Shown here: positions 21,775-32,599 of the stretch, piece by piece
Layout of the letters: every line of letters begins with the position of its first letter
Position numbering within the stretch: position 1 is the stretch's first letter
Assembly (NCBI GenBank): GCA_033977485.1
Contig: CM066989.1
Span: 35,218,595 to 35,282,594, forward strand
Origin: Hydrangea macrophylla
Taxonomy: Eukaryota; Streptophyta; Magnoliopsida; Cornales; Hydrangeaceae
Reading direction: 5' to 3'
Length of the DNA: 64,000 bases
Position numbers and translations under genes: made by a program
Notes under the pieces: generated by a model
Databases searched by the model: none
Seen by the model: the letters and a program-made list of their open reading frames with translations, nothing else
What the model was told of the DNA's origin: nothing

Positions 21775-24671
21775 ATGTCGACATTTATTGCATTTTATTG
21801 GGGGGGTAGTATGATAATGGATCACAACGAAGGAGGTGTTAAATACAATATTCCAGCCAATGATATTCAAGAAGTGAATCACGGAACAACCCTCTCTGAG
21901 TTAGTTCAATTGGTATATCATAAAGTAATCTGTGAAGGTGAAATTGCCGATTTGAAATTCACTTGTAAATTTCCAGTCAACCAATACGGAGCTGTCATGA
22001 ATTACATGGCTCTTTCCATAGTGGATGATTCGATACTTGATAAGGTACTTCATATTCCTTCATTATTTTCGGCAGTAAGATGTGTTGAGGTGTATGTTGA
22101 GAAGGTCCATCATGTTATAAGACCCTTGCCGCAAAGGATACAATCTGGACCGTTTACTCGACTGCTGACACAAGGGCCCGAAAACTTTAATGTTGAGTCC
22201 CCTTGTTTGTCCCCTTTGAATTTAAACGAAGACTACGCCCACAACTTTTATGGGTATCGAAGAAGCTCACATTACTCGGAGTCCTACGGAAGGTCAACAA
22301 TCTGTCAGAAGTTTATGTAAATGAAGGTCCTAGTTGTAGCATTCCGAACTTTGAAAGTGCAGTTCCTAACTTTAGGACTCCCAACTTTGAGAGCGGTTAT
22401 GACTTCAGTAGCCAGAATCTACGTGATACGATGTCAACTGATGAAGGGTATATGAATCCCGTTGAGCAGCTGGTAAGACTTGAAGACAATGCTCAAGATA
22501 TTACTGTAGACAGCGGCGGTGCGCACACAGAATATCCCTTAGAGGAGGAGGAAGAAGAGGAAGAGGCGATGATGGGTGGTTCAGATTCTGATGAAGAAGG
22601 CGAAACAGTGGGTGGGCAGGGTGTCATAACGCCATCTCCCCCTCATGTGCAAGAGCTTCACAGTCCAGTCCCTTTCTTCACCGACCTTGACGAGGTGGGG
22701 TATGAGGGGTGTGAAGTTACTACACGTGACAGCAATCGTGCTTTTCCAATATGGGACTCTGACAAAGTTGAGTTAAAGAAGAAAATGACATTCAGAGATA
22801 AGCAGCATCTCCAGGAATGCGTAAAGTTTTATCATACAAAGAATGATCGAGAATACGAGGTAGTTGAAACAAATCCAAAACTTTGGGTGGTGAAGTGCAA
22901 AAATGGGTGCACATGGCGCTTGTGGGCAACAAAAAAATTAATGACTGGTGGATTTCAAATTACACAGTATAACGGCGACCATCACTGTGTGTATCCGCAC
23001 AATAGCCAGGACCACGCTAACCTAGATATGAATCTTATAGCAAAATTAATCATGGGTTATGTGCAACATGATCCATGTATGAAAATCACTTTGATTATTG
23101 AAAAGGTGAAGGAAAGCCAGAAATTCACTATCTCGTACAAAAAGGCATAGCGTGCGAGGAAAAAAGCTATAGAGATGGTTTTTGGAGACTGGGACGAGTC
23201 TTATAGAAAATTGCCTAAATTCATGTCTGCTCTTCAAAAATACAACCTTGGGACAGTGGTTCAATGGAAAACGAATCCTATAGACACCCATGATGTGGTC
23301 AAGTTCCAATACTTGTTTTGGGCCTTCAAACCTTCAATTGTCGGGTTTACTCACTGTCGTCCAGTAATTTGTGTGGATGGCACCCATATTAATGGCAAAT
23401 ACAAAGGCAAGATCCTTGTAGCCATGGGGATAAACGCTGATAACAAGATATTTCCTCTTGCATTTGCAATTATTGATGAAGAGACCCTTGCTAGTTGGTC
23501 ATGGTTCCTAAGGAACCTAAGTACGTATGTTGTCCGTGGTAGGCAGGGCATATGCCTAATATCTGACCGACATTCTGCTATAATCAGTGCAGTGCAGAGA
23601 TTAACAGAGTGGCGTAAGCCCAATGCGTATCATCGATTTTGTTTAAGACACTTCCAGTGCAACTTCCACAAGAAATTCAAGAATATCCTGTTGAAGGACC
23701 TACTTTGGTTAGCTGGGATCAAGCATCAGATTAGGAAGTTCAACCGTGATATGGATAATATTGGAAAAATAGATACCAATGCACGGCGTTGGTTAGAACG
23801 TGTACCCTCAGAACAGTGGTGTTTAGCGAATGATGGTGGTCACCGTTGGGGTATCATAACCACTAACCACGTTGAAGGATTTAACTCAGTACTGAAGGGG
23901 GCCCGTGCTCTCCCAATAACTGCATGCGTCCAACTCATATTTTACCGCGTTGTGAAATATTTTGACGAAGGAAGGTTACTCGGGCAGAAATGGTTAAGAG
24001 ATGGGCGTATCTTCACGAAACACGTGATAGATGAACTTGATAATGAACAAAAGAAAGCTAATACCCACGAGTTACAGGCGTATGACAGGTATTTTTCACT
24101 TACCATACTTTCACTTACCATACTTACCATACTTATTTAGCTTTTGCAAAAAATAATCAAGGACTGTTAATAAGTTAACGTTTGCAAATTTTCATTTAAT
24201 AGGTCCACAGGGGAGTTCCAAGTTATCACACGGAGGAGTCAAACAAGTGGGGGTAACCGGCAGGTGGTGCGACTCAATTTGGGTTATTGCTCTTGTGGGA
24301 GGAGAGATATATATAAATATCCATACTCCCACATATTAGCTGTGACAACGAATCAAGGACTAGATCCTTTCCAGTTTGTAGCAAAAGAGTATAGCATGGA
24401 ATCTTTTATTCAGACATGGGAGAGCAATTTCCACCCCCTGGAGCACGAGGACTATTGGCCACAAATTAACATACCCGTCTTGCTAGCGAATGAAAACACT
24501 CGACGTGTGATAAAGCCGGGCCGTCCCCAATCTGCACGTATCCACAGTGACATGGATGTACCCAGGGCTCGTGTGCCCAAACAATGTAGTATTTGTAGGG
24601 TAACTGGTCATGATCGACGCCGGTGTCCAGCACGACCACGGGTTGTTGCTGATTCTAACATTCAAATCTAA
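21775..24671 (+). pseudogene. mudrA-like: mudrA-type MULE transposase, two exons, frameshifted and stop-interrupted
   Basis: Coding starts at 21775 (MSTFIAFYWGGS...). A frameshift lies near 22200-22320, where the reading frame passes to the one open to 23150. An in-frame TAG at 23148-23150 follows KKA. The frame resumes at once and a GT-AG intron (24089-24202) joins the final exon, 24203-24671. Features in order: acidic stretch (about 22540-22600); DNA-binding domain of the Mutator type (FRDKQHLQECVKFY... with WRLWATKK, about 22780-23000); MULE transposase core with CVDGTHINGKYKG, LISDRHSA, a CLRH metal-binding pair and NHVEGFN; a SWIM-type zinc finger (CSCG...YSH) in which the usual third Cys is Tyr; and a C-terminal zinc knuckle CSICRVTGHDRRRC. 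It catalysed cut-and-paste of this family. This copy cannot encode an intact enzyme unless the stop and shift are bypassed. Confidence 0.85.
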
Positions 24672-24821
24672 CTTGAGTTTTGTGCTTTTATGATTTTCTT
24701 TTCCCTTAAATGCATGTATGGATATAATCATAATGATATTGTCTTCATTTAGTTGGTAAATTTTGTGTGCCCATCAAGTTACTATCGACATCGTACCTCT
24801 CTGACTAGACAACTCACTGAG

Positions 24822-25050
24822 TAATTACGTCTGACTTGACAACTCGCTGGCGTAAGCCATGTGACTTCATAACTTACTACGTCTGACGTCGCACAGATGA
24901 TTTGACAACTCACTAAATTCTGACACATGACTTGACAACTCGCTGTCGTAAACCAGATGACTTCATAACACTTACAACATCTGATGTCGCACAGATGATT
25001 TGACAACTCACTGAATTCTGACACATGACTTGACAACTCGCAACGTCTAA
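24822..25050. repeat. 98-bp tandem repeat between transposase and OB-fold gene
   Basis: About 2.3 copies with period 98 bp. Each contains CTTGACAACTCGCTG, TGACTTCATAAC and CAGATGATTTGACAACTCAC. It lies just upstream of the OB-fold gene's TATA box and may be part of its promoter region. Confidence 0.7.
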
Positions 25051-25084
25051 CGCCATACATACATTCAGAGATGCAGTGTATGCC

Positions 25085-25094
25085 CTATATATAA
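25085..25094 (+). promoter_or_regulatory. TATA box of the OB-fold gene
   Basis: CTATATATAA lies 66 bp upstream of the ATG at 25160. That spacing suits a short 5' UTR and supports independent transcription from the transposase gene. Confidence 0.5.
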
Positions 25095-25159
25095 TGGATC
25101 TCTAAGGACGCATCTAACCATTCTAACAGATTATTGCAAACTCCCTACCTAGCAGAGAC

Positions 25160-25657
25160 ATGGAAAGAGGTGGTTCATCCCGAGGTATTTCATCAAGGGT
25201 TCCCATGAGGCACATCCCCGGCCCGACCAGTTTTCTCCGAAGGGCATTACAACAACAGCACACGGAGGACAATACATTCCGGAAGAACCCATGGTTGAAA
25301 GTCATAAACAGTGGGTATTTAGACATGGGAGACTGGTGTCCCATCGAGACGTTAGTACCCCTTAATGGCCCTTGGCTGGCAGATCGTGTCGTGGGGGTTT
25401 TGGAAAGCTTGACAAAGATAGATCGTAATGATATTATTAACGACACTTACCTCTGTGTTATTAAGGATCACACGGGAAAGATCTGTGGTAATATGGATCG
25501 CCATATATTTGAGGATGAAAAATGGAAAGGGAAGATCGTTCCAGGTGTCGCATTGATCCTAACTAGTGTAGTCGTATGGCGTTTACCTCCTTGCGATGGG
25601 AAATTGGATATAAAACTCAGCAATGTTCAGAATGTCATAGGATTGGATGACGAATGA
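25160..25657 (+). CDS. OB-fold protein resembling HROB (homologous recombination OB-fold), 165 aa
   Basis: A single uninterrupted frame. The N-terminal part contains RHIPGPTSFLRRAL, similar to the RRIPGPAG-L segment that precedes the OB fold in HROB proteins. The C-terminal two thirds (about residues 75-160: VGVLESLTKI, YLCVIKDHTGKICGNMDRHI, VALILTSVVVWR, KLDIKLSNVQNVI) has the alternating strand pattern of an OB-fold. In the HROB family that domain binds DNA and helps load the MCM8-MCM9 helicase in recombination. I recognise the family from remembered motifs, not from a search. It is much shorter than a full HROB, so it looks like a captured or specialised fragment. It sits 488 bp after the transposase stop, on the same strand and within the MULE. 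The open frame while the transposase has decayed is noteworthy. It could aid repair at excision sites or be an inert passenger. Confidence 0.6.
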   Translation: MERGGSSRGISSRVPMRHIPGPTSFLRRALQQQHTEDNTFRKNPWLKVINSGYLDMGDWCPIETLVPLNGPWLADRVVGVLESLTKIDRNDIINDTYLCVIKDHTGKICGNMDRHIFEDEKWKGKIVPGVALILTSVVVWRLPPCDGKLDIKLSNVQNVIGLDDE

Positions 25658-26091
25658 ATTTTCAGTTGCCTTACTTTTTCGAAGATGTCCTTAGTCCTGA
25701 TGTTGTCAACGTGTCTGTTTTTGTTATTGTATTTTATTTTATTTTATTTCCTTATTTGAATTCAATGTATGGTGGGATGTTGTATTTCTGCAATGAAGTG
25801 CTTTTTTCGTAATTATTATGATGTAAGAAGACGAACTCCAATGTCCAATTCTATACTTGTCCCAACATATAAGTGCAATTTTATTGAAGCAACATATGAG
25901 CATAAAATAAAAGTAATAGAGCACTGAAAATATAACAATAATATCATATCACATAAACTTTGACGTTACAATAAACTTTGCCGTTAAAGTGCTTTACTCA
26001 AAATATAAGTACACACAACTGTACAAAACAACATACCCAAACCACAATATAAGTACAAATATACAAAACACCAGTTTTTAACGGAACATAT
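25658..26091. other. Convergent intergenic region
   Basis: The 3' flanks of the OB-fold gene (plus) and the PMD gene (minus). It is AT-rich, with AATAAA-like words on both strands (for example ACATAAACTTTGACGTTACAA followed by ATAAAC near 25950-25980). No ORF of note. Confidence 0.5.
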
Positions 26092-27701
26092 CTATGTTCC
26101 ACACGGTGGTCGAATAATAGTCCTCCTAGGTCTACCTCTCTGCTGTCCCTCATCCTCAACCTCATCCTCATCCTCATCCTCATCCGGTAGCACCTGTGTG
26201 TCTGGTGCAACCTGGGCCAACTGCGAGGTAGATGGCTCTGATACTGCAAGGGTATCCGACTGCAGCTGGGACGGCTGCTCATGGCCCACAACTGGTGCCA
26301 ACTGTGTATCTACAACAATCTCGGGCTCTGGCTCTGGCTCTGGCTCCTGACCCACAACTGGTGCCAAGTGGGTATCTACAACAATCTCGGGCTCTGGCTC
26401 TGGCTCTGGCTCTGGCTCCTGACCCACAACTGGTGTCAACTGTGTATCTATAACAATCTCGGGCTCTGGCTCTGGCTCCTGACCCATAACTGGTGCCGAC
26501 TGTGTATCTAAATCAACCTGGGTAGGAATCGGATAACTGACGTCTGATGTCGCCGTCCCAATATCTGGAGCAACCTGGGATGGCTGCGACGGACCCGCCT
26601 CCACTGCCGACGGTATAGCAAAAGCAACATGTCTACCACGACGTCTCATCGAGGGACCTCTACCACGCCCTCCTCTCCCACGTCCTCTCCCACGACCCAC
26701 TACGCCACGAACAGCAATATGTGTCACCTCCCCCATATCTGCATAATGTGGTGGTAAATGGGTCGGCATGGTCGGTGGAATGGTGATGGTGGCAGTAGTG
26801 ATAGGCGGGTCAACATGAACCTGGGTCAACGCCTCGCCCATATCGGTATCGTCTATAGCTGCCGGGGTGGTGGCTATGGGGGTAACCAGTGGTATGGGGG
26901 TAAGCGGTGGTCTGGTGATGGTATATGCAAGGTGGGTGGCTAGTGGACGCACAGGACGTATGGTAGTAGTGGTGGTAGTATATGCGGGGTGTGTCGCTAC
27001 TGAGGCCACAGGTCGTATGGTGGAGGTGGTGGCGATGGTATATGCGAGGGGGGTGACTAGTGAGGAAGGTATGGTGGTGGTGGTGGTGGTGGTGGTGGTG
27101 GCGGCTAAAGGGGTCACGGGTCGTATGATGGGGGTGGGGGTAGCGATGGTAGGTGGAGGGGGTGGTACCATACCTATAATATCATAAAGCTCATCCAGCG
27201 GAATATCATCAAAAAGATGTGAAAGGTCTGATCCCTGAAACTGGGATAGGTCATCAAATAAATGGTGGGGAACTGGGGCTGTCCCGCTAGTGCTAGGGGC
27301 GTCGGGGTCTGGGGCTGTACTGGCAGTGCTGGGGGCGTCAGATGATGTGCCGACTGAAGGAGATAGCGACGAATGTATATGCTGCAGTACCTCAGCACAT
27401 GATCTCACAATCCCCTGAAGCGTAATATGGTGGCCACAGTCATGCCCACCATACTGCTGTAAGCTGGTCTGCGCACTCTGATACACCGTACTGACAGTGC
27501 GAACCTGAAAGAATTCAAATATAAGTCAAGCACCTATAAAACAACAAAAAAATAAATAAATGAGTTAAATTACATACGTTCCAGCAGCTCTACGGTAGAT
27601 CCTCCTCCGTGGTAACCGGTCGGGGCTCGGTGAATGTGCCCGACCTGTAAAACTGTAATCCGATGATACCACCGCATATAAGGATCAGTGGACTCCATGG
27701 G
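26092..27701 (-). pseudogene. PMD gene, 3' part (end of exon 4 and exon 5), separated by insertion
   Basis: This continues the gene that starts at 42554. The exon 4 remainder runs from 27701 (PMESTDPYMRWYHRIT..., a typical end of a plant mobile domain) to a donor probably at 27645 (CAG|GTCGGG). Exon 5 runs from 27504 to the stop at 26092. Exon 5 is low-complexity: Pro/Thr/Ala/Ile-rich, then an RGRGRGRGGRGRG tract, then four to five repeats of a PVVGQEPEPEPE-type unit (26290-26500), then an acidic DEDEDEDE run. These features are common in the tails of transposon-borne PMD proteins. With the retrotransposon removed, exons 1-5 would be in frame throughout. The last donor is my best guess; another at 27578 would break the frame. 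Confidence 0.7.
26285..26500 (-). repeat. In-frame repeats coding for Glu-Pro runs
   Basis: About four units of 69-81 bp, each with (GAGCCA)n-type hexanucleotides, encode VVGQ(EP)nEIV-DTQLAP. Copy-to-copy differences are mainly in the number of EP pairs, typical of replication slippage. Confidence 0.8.
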
Positions 27702-27706
27702 CATGC
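27702..27706. repeat. Target-site duplication CATGC (left)
   Basis: Repeated at 41021-41025 on the other side of the retrotransposon, inside the PMD exon 4 coding sequence. Confidence 0.9.
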
Positions 27707-30700
27707 TGTGGACACGCGGAATCGGACCACTTCTCTCTCTTGTTTGAGATTGCTTTGAAATTGATTTGAATCAAAGAAAAGGGAAGGTCTGTTGAAAACA
27801 GATACAGAGTCGCCACTTGGTCTTTAAGGAACCAAGAAACCTAATTTTGACTCACCCAAACGGATAAGGGCACCGGCCCTTCATAACCAAAGAACTTGGT
27901 TCGGGGTTTTGGTACGAGAGAGGAAGGAGCCTTTGTCACGACTAAAACACCCTCAACTCGCCCCGCCTTTCGACGGGCCTCAATTAGCATCCAAATAATC
28001 ATCTTATACTATGTTTGGTTCGACAAATAATACTATGATAGTATATTACATCACATAAGAAACTTGAAAATGGAAGATCTAAAGATAAAATATCATTCAT
28101 AAGATCTAAGTCAAATATCATGCAATGTAAAGTGAAAGATCACACAAATAAACCTAGGAAAAATCGTCTAATCATGTATCAAGTAATTAAGTTTCCTTAA
28201 TCTAAAGGGGACATGAATTGTTCTTGAAACAAATAAACAAAGAAATCAAAATATGCTTAACAAGCTAGTATGATGCATGTTATTCTTTGAGAAAAGAAGA
28301 TCTCTCAATCCCCGGGACGGATGAGAAAGGATGATTAGATCCAAGGGGAAGCATGAACGTGTGATCAAGTTCATTCCTTATAATCTTCTTAGATTAAGAG
28401 TTATAAAAACCCCAAATCTTGCATGGATGCAATGTATGTATCTAAAATGTGCAAAGGTTGTAGTGTGTTTTGTGTACATGGATTTCTAGAATGACTTAGA
28501 AGTCTAAAATGTGTATGAATGAATGGATTAAATCAACATGGGATATATACAAATGTAGTATGAACTACTTCCTAAGATATGAGCTAATTTAGAATGCATA
28601 TAAGCATCAAATCAAAGAATAAAAGTTGAAATGTGCTTGCTGTGAATAGTGGACAGACTGCATGTATTACTTTGTAACATTATAATGAGAGGTCAAACGT
28701 GCCTAGAAAAATGTAAGAAAAATCAGAGATCATCCTTATTGTGTCTAGAAAATAACCCAAAAAGCCAAACATCAATAGCTATCACAGATTAAAAGAAATA
28801 AATCAGAATGTACACATGACTCAGAAACAAAAGCTGCACTGTTGACTGATTTTGTATGATTTTTCATAAATCAAAGAAAAGGTTTATGATGACCCATTAT
28901 ATACCAGAAGTTTCCTAAGACACCCAAGTTTTATAACAAAAATAGAAAAGGTATATGTACAGTGATGAAAATATCCATAATAAGTGCAAGAAGTTGGGTG
29001 AACATTCTGTGAGAACAGGGGCAGATTATGAGTATGAACTTCTCACACCCAAAACAATTACTTTCATATCTCTATAATTGATGGGAAAAATTGGGGACAA
29101 ACTATGATGTCTTAGGAAGATTTTCCAAGTGGTTTCATCATCATAACTCAAGTATTTAATTCAAAACAAATCTTTGAATCTGAACAGCTCACTGTTTTGG
29201 ATCATTCTTGAAGAAAATGGATTTGGGTTTGAAATAGAGTTTGAGTTCTTGATTGGGGGTTTTGAAATAGATGTTCAAAGCATGAACTTAAACTCTTGAG
29301 ATGACCATGTGACCACTTAGAACCTCATCCAACCTTGAATCATCAAAGAACTCCCAATATTATTGGAGAGATTCATTTTATTTTGGACATAACTTCAATA
29401 CATTTCAAGAACATCTTGGAAGTATTGAGGTTATGATCATCATCTATCAAACATGTTTTTGAGGTCAAGAGCTACTATCCATAAGGATTCACTCACCCCA
29501 AACTTCATGTCATCACTTAGATGATGATGAACTAGTAAGTAAATAAAGAAAATCAAAAAGAAATGAGATAAGAAGAGATGAACATATATATAATCAAAGC
29601 AAGTAAATAGCAATCAATAGATGATAATCAATGTGATTTTGGACTTGTAGCTTGGTGTTTCACTCATAGATTTTGACACTTGGACATGGAAGTAGCTTCC
29701 TAACTCAAGAATGCTCAAGAATGGTGATTGGGGGTGTTTGGGATGTGAAGTATAAGAGAGGTAATGAAAGAACACAAGATTAGAACTCACTTTCTATAGC
29801 AAAATAGTAGGAGGAAGCTCATTTTCTCTCTTCTAAACCTATCTCTACCTCTCTTCTTCTCTACAACTTTTCAAGCTTTTGCACTTGGCCCCCTTAAAAT
29901 GAAGAGCAATGGGGGGTTTAAATAGGCCAATTTGGGGTGGTTTTGGGGTTTTAGAAGTGTTCACATTGGTCCCAAACATCTGAAAACATAAAACTATGTC
30001 GTTTTGACTTTCAATTAATCAAATTGGACCCCCAAAAAAAATTACAAAAATGGACTCTGCGAGGGTTGAGTGCCGCGGCGGCACTGGGCCAGTGCCGCGG
30101 CGGCACTGCTCCTCAGACGCCCAGAAATTTACGTTTAGGCCCCCAGAGGTTCCGGTATTCGCAAAAAGGCCCTATTTCGTCCGAAATTCACAGAAAATGC
30201 ATACGAACTCCAAATTGAGGTTGTGATATACCGTTGGAAAGGTAATGGAGTCTACTTTACATAAAAAATAGTTCGGAGATAGGTCACTTTGAAAAGTTTT
30301 GCAGTATTCGTGATTAAAGTTGATTTGATCGCCTTTTCGTCTTCGGAAATTGATAATAAATTCGTTTTAAATCCAGAAATTGCGTGCGATATACCGTTGG
30401 AAAGCTATTGACTTCTAGTATCCATGAAAAATATTTGAAAATTATTTCGGCGCCCCGGTTCTAAAGTCAAATTTTGGTCAAACTGGTCAAACCTGGGATT
30501 CCCGGGAAGTTCTGGAAACCTCCGGGAGTTCCCGGGAGCTGATGTTTTCGCTCGATTTTCTTTTGAAACTTGTTTTAACACTTTTCTCATGATTTAAAAT
30601 AATTCTGGTGAATTCGGACGATTTCGGTCAAACTTGGTCAAACTTGGTCAAACCTGGTCAAACCTTGGTCAAACCGGTCAACGGGGACTTTCCGGGAACT

Positions 30701-30972
30701 TCCGGGACTTCCGGGGGTCTCTGGGAGCTGACGATTTCATCCGATTTTCTTTTAAAACTCATTTGAATACTTTTCTTATGATGTAGCATGTTTCCAGAAC
30801 TTTGGGACCAAATCTGGGAGTTTTCTGGCTTTCAGGGGCATTTTGGTCATCCTGAGCATTTTGAGAAATAACACCAACTTCCAGGAGTCCTTTTGAGTCA
30901 TTTTTCGATCATTGTGAACCACCGAGCTATGGGTCTCCTAAATCTGATAGCCGACAAAATGGGGTGTCTACA
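27707..30972 (-). repeat. Left LTR (3' LTR), 3266 bp
   Basis: Co-linear with 37755-41020 at a constant offset of 10048 bp. The only difference I noticed is A at 28688 against G at 38736. It contains GGTCAAAC repeats (30630-30690), TTCCGGGA repeats, and a pair of AGTGCCGCGGCGGCACT palindromes (near 30068-30108). Confidence 0.92.
29918..29924 (-). promoter_or_regulatory. LTR TATA-like box (left LTR)
   Basis: TATTTAA on the minus strand, in the context GGCCTATTTAAACC. The diverged LTR at 51324-54612 has GGCCTATATAAAT at the matching place (53538-53550), so the site is conserved as a TATA box. The right LTR copy is at 39966-39972. Confidence 0.5.
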
Positions 30973-30986
30973 GTTTGCCCCTCTTT
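30973..30986 (-). other. Polypurine tract
   Basis: AAAGAGGGGCAAAC on the minus strand immediately precedes the LTR start TGTAGACACC. It is conserved at 54613-54626 in the related element. Confidence 0.7.
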
Positions 30987-31657
30987 GGTATGAACTTGCG
31001 AGGCAACGCATGTCGCAAGCGAGTACCAAAGCCTTTGAAGAGACAGGTCTTTTGGAGGCTATAGATTTAGGATAAAAAAACGTTGCAAAAGATGCAATGA
31101 AAAAAGATGCTGAGGTCAGTGCTGGTCGTGCTCTGCGTGAGCTGCCTACGTATCCCAAGGGGAATCAGACCAGGACGTAGTTCAGGGCACAAAGAGACCA
31201 ATCACACATGCACATACACAACAATCAGGCAGATGCTATGCTAAAAGAGTGATATGAAATGCATGGATGTGATATGATTGTGTACAAGAGTCCTATCATG
31301 CCTAGTGTTCTGATCCTAGTATGAGCATGTGTTGTGGGGTGTGCCACTCCGAGTGGGCTGGTGTTGTGCTAGTGTTTGCGACTGTGATGTGGCGAATGAC
31401 TCGGATAAAGACATCAAGGTTTAGAAGACTCTGGGTCTAGGGGCAAACTTTTAGAATTTGGGAAGTGTGCTTCGCAAGCGAATGTTAATGGATGTGGGGT
31501 CCCAGAGGACTATAATCGGAGGTGCAGTTTGACAGATAACCGACGGACATGGAAGCCCTGGAAATTAAGAGACGGACTCAGAAGTCTAAGATTATGAATG
31601 AGAATGATGAACACGGCATATTTTGAATGAGAGTGATGGTAAACAAATGATGATTAA

Positions 31658-32595
31658 TGAACTGACGATGTACGAATCGAGATGATGAGTCGACAATGAA
31701 CTACTGTGACTATTATTGATTGGATCAACAGTTGGACTCACTGTGACCAGAAGAAGTGACGATGTACGAATCGAGAGGATGAGTCAACAGTGAACTACTG
31801 TGACTATCATGGATTGAACTGACGATTGAACTAACCGAGATGTTGAGTTGACAGTGAACTACTGTGATTGTCATGGGTTGGACCAACGGTTGGACTAACC
31901 ATGATCAAAAGAACTGACGATTGAACTAACCGAGATGTCGAGTTGACAGTGAACTACTGTGATTGTCATGGGTTGGACCAACGGTTGGACTAACCATGAT
32001 CAAAAGAACTGACGGTGTACTAATCGAGATGACGAGTCGACAGTGAACTACTGTGACTGTCATGGATTGAACTGACGATGTACAAATCGATATGCCGAGT
32101 CGACAGTGAACTACTGTGACTGTCATGGATTGAACTGACGATGTACGAATCGAGACAACGAGTCAACAGTAAACTACTTTGACTGTCAGGATTGAACTGC
32201 CGATGTACGAATCGATATGACGAGTCGACAGTGAACTACTGTGATTGTCATGATTGAACTGACGATGTACGAATCTAGACGATGAGTCGACAGTGAACTA
32301 CTGTGATTGTCATGATTGGACTAACGATGTACGAATCGAGACGACGAGTCGACAGTGAACTACTGTGACTGTCAGGATTGAACTGCCGATGTACGAATCG
32401 ATACGACGAGTCGACAGTGAACTACTGTGACTGTCAGGAATTGAATTGACAATGTACGAACCGATATGACGGGTCGACAGTGAACTACTGTGACTGTCAT
32501 GATTGAACTGACGATGTACGAATCGAGATGACGAGTTGACAGTGAACTACTGTGACTGTCATGATTGAACTGACGATGTACAAATCGATATGCCT
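31658..32595. repeat. Minisatellite of about 62-bp units in the gag-only element
   Basis: About 13-15 imperfect copies of a unit with GACGATGTACGAATCGAGA, TGACGAGTCGACAGTGAACT and ACTGTGACTGTCATGGATTG. The words GACAGT...ACTGTC in each unit are inverted, so each can fold. It occupies the zone where pol would lie in an autonomous relative. No ORF. Confidence 0.85.
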
Positions 32596-32599
32596 GCTG

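Noticed and set aside
26232..27187. Plus-strand ORFs rich in Leu/Trp or Gly/Val
   Set aside because: They are complements of the Glu-Pro and Thr/Pro repeats of PMD exon 5 and have no independent support.
30024..30218. 64-codon ORF present in both LTRs (also 40072-40266)
   Set aside because: Duplicate occurrence is due to LTR identity. It is broken in the diverged LTR and has no domain.
31658..32595. Repeat array that could be mistaken for a CRISPR
   Set aside because: The units are contiguous 62-bp imperfect copies without unique spacers, and the genome is plant nuclear DNA.
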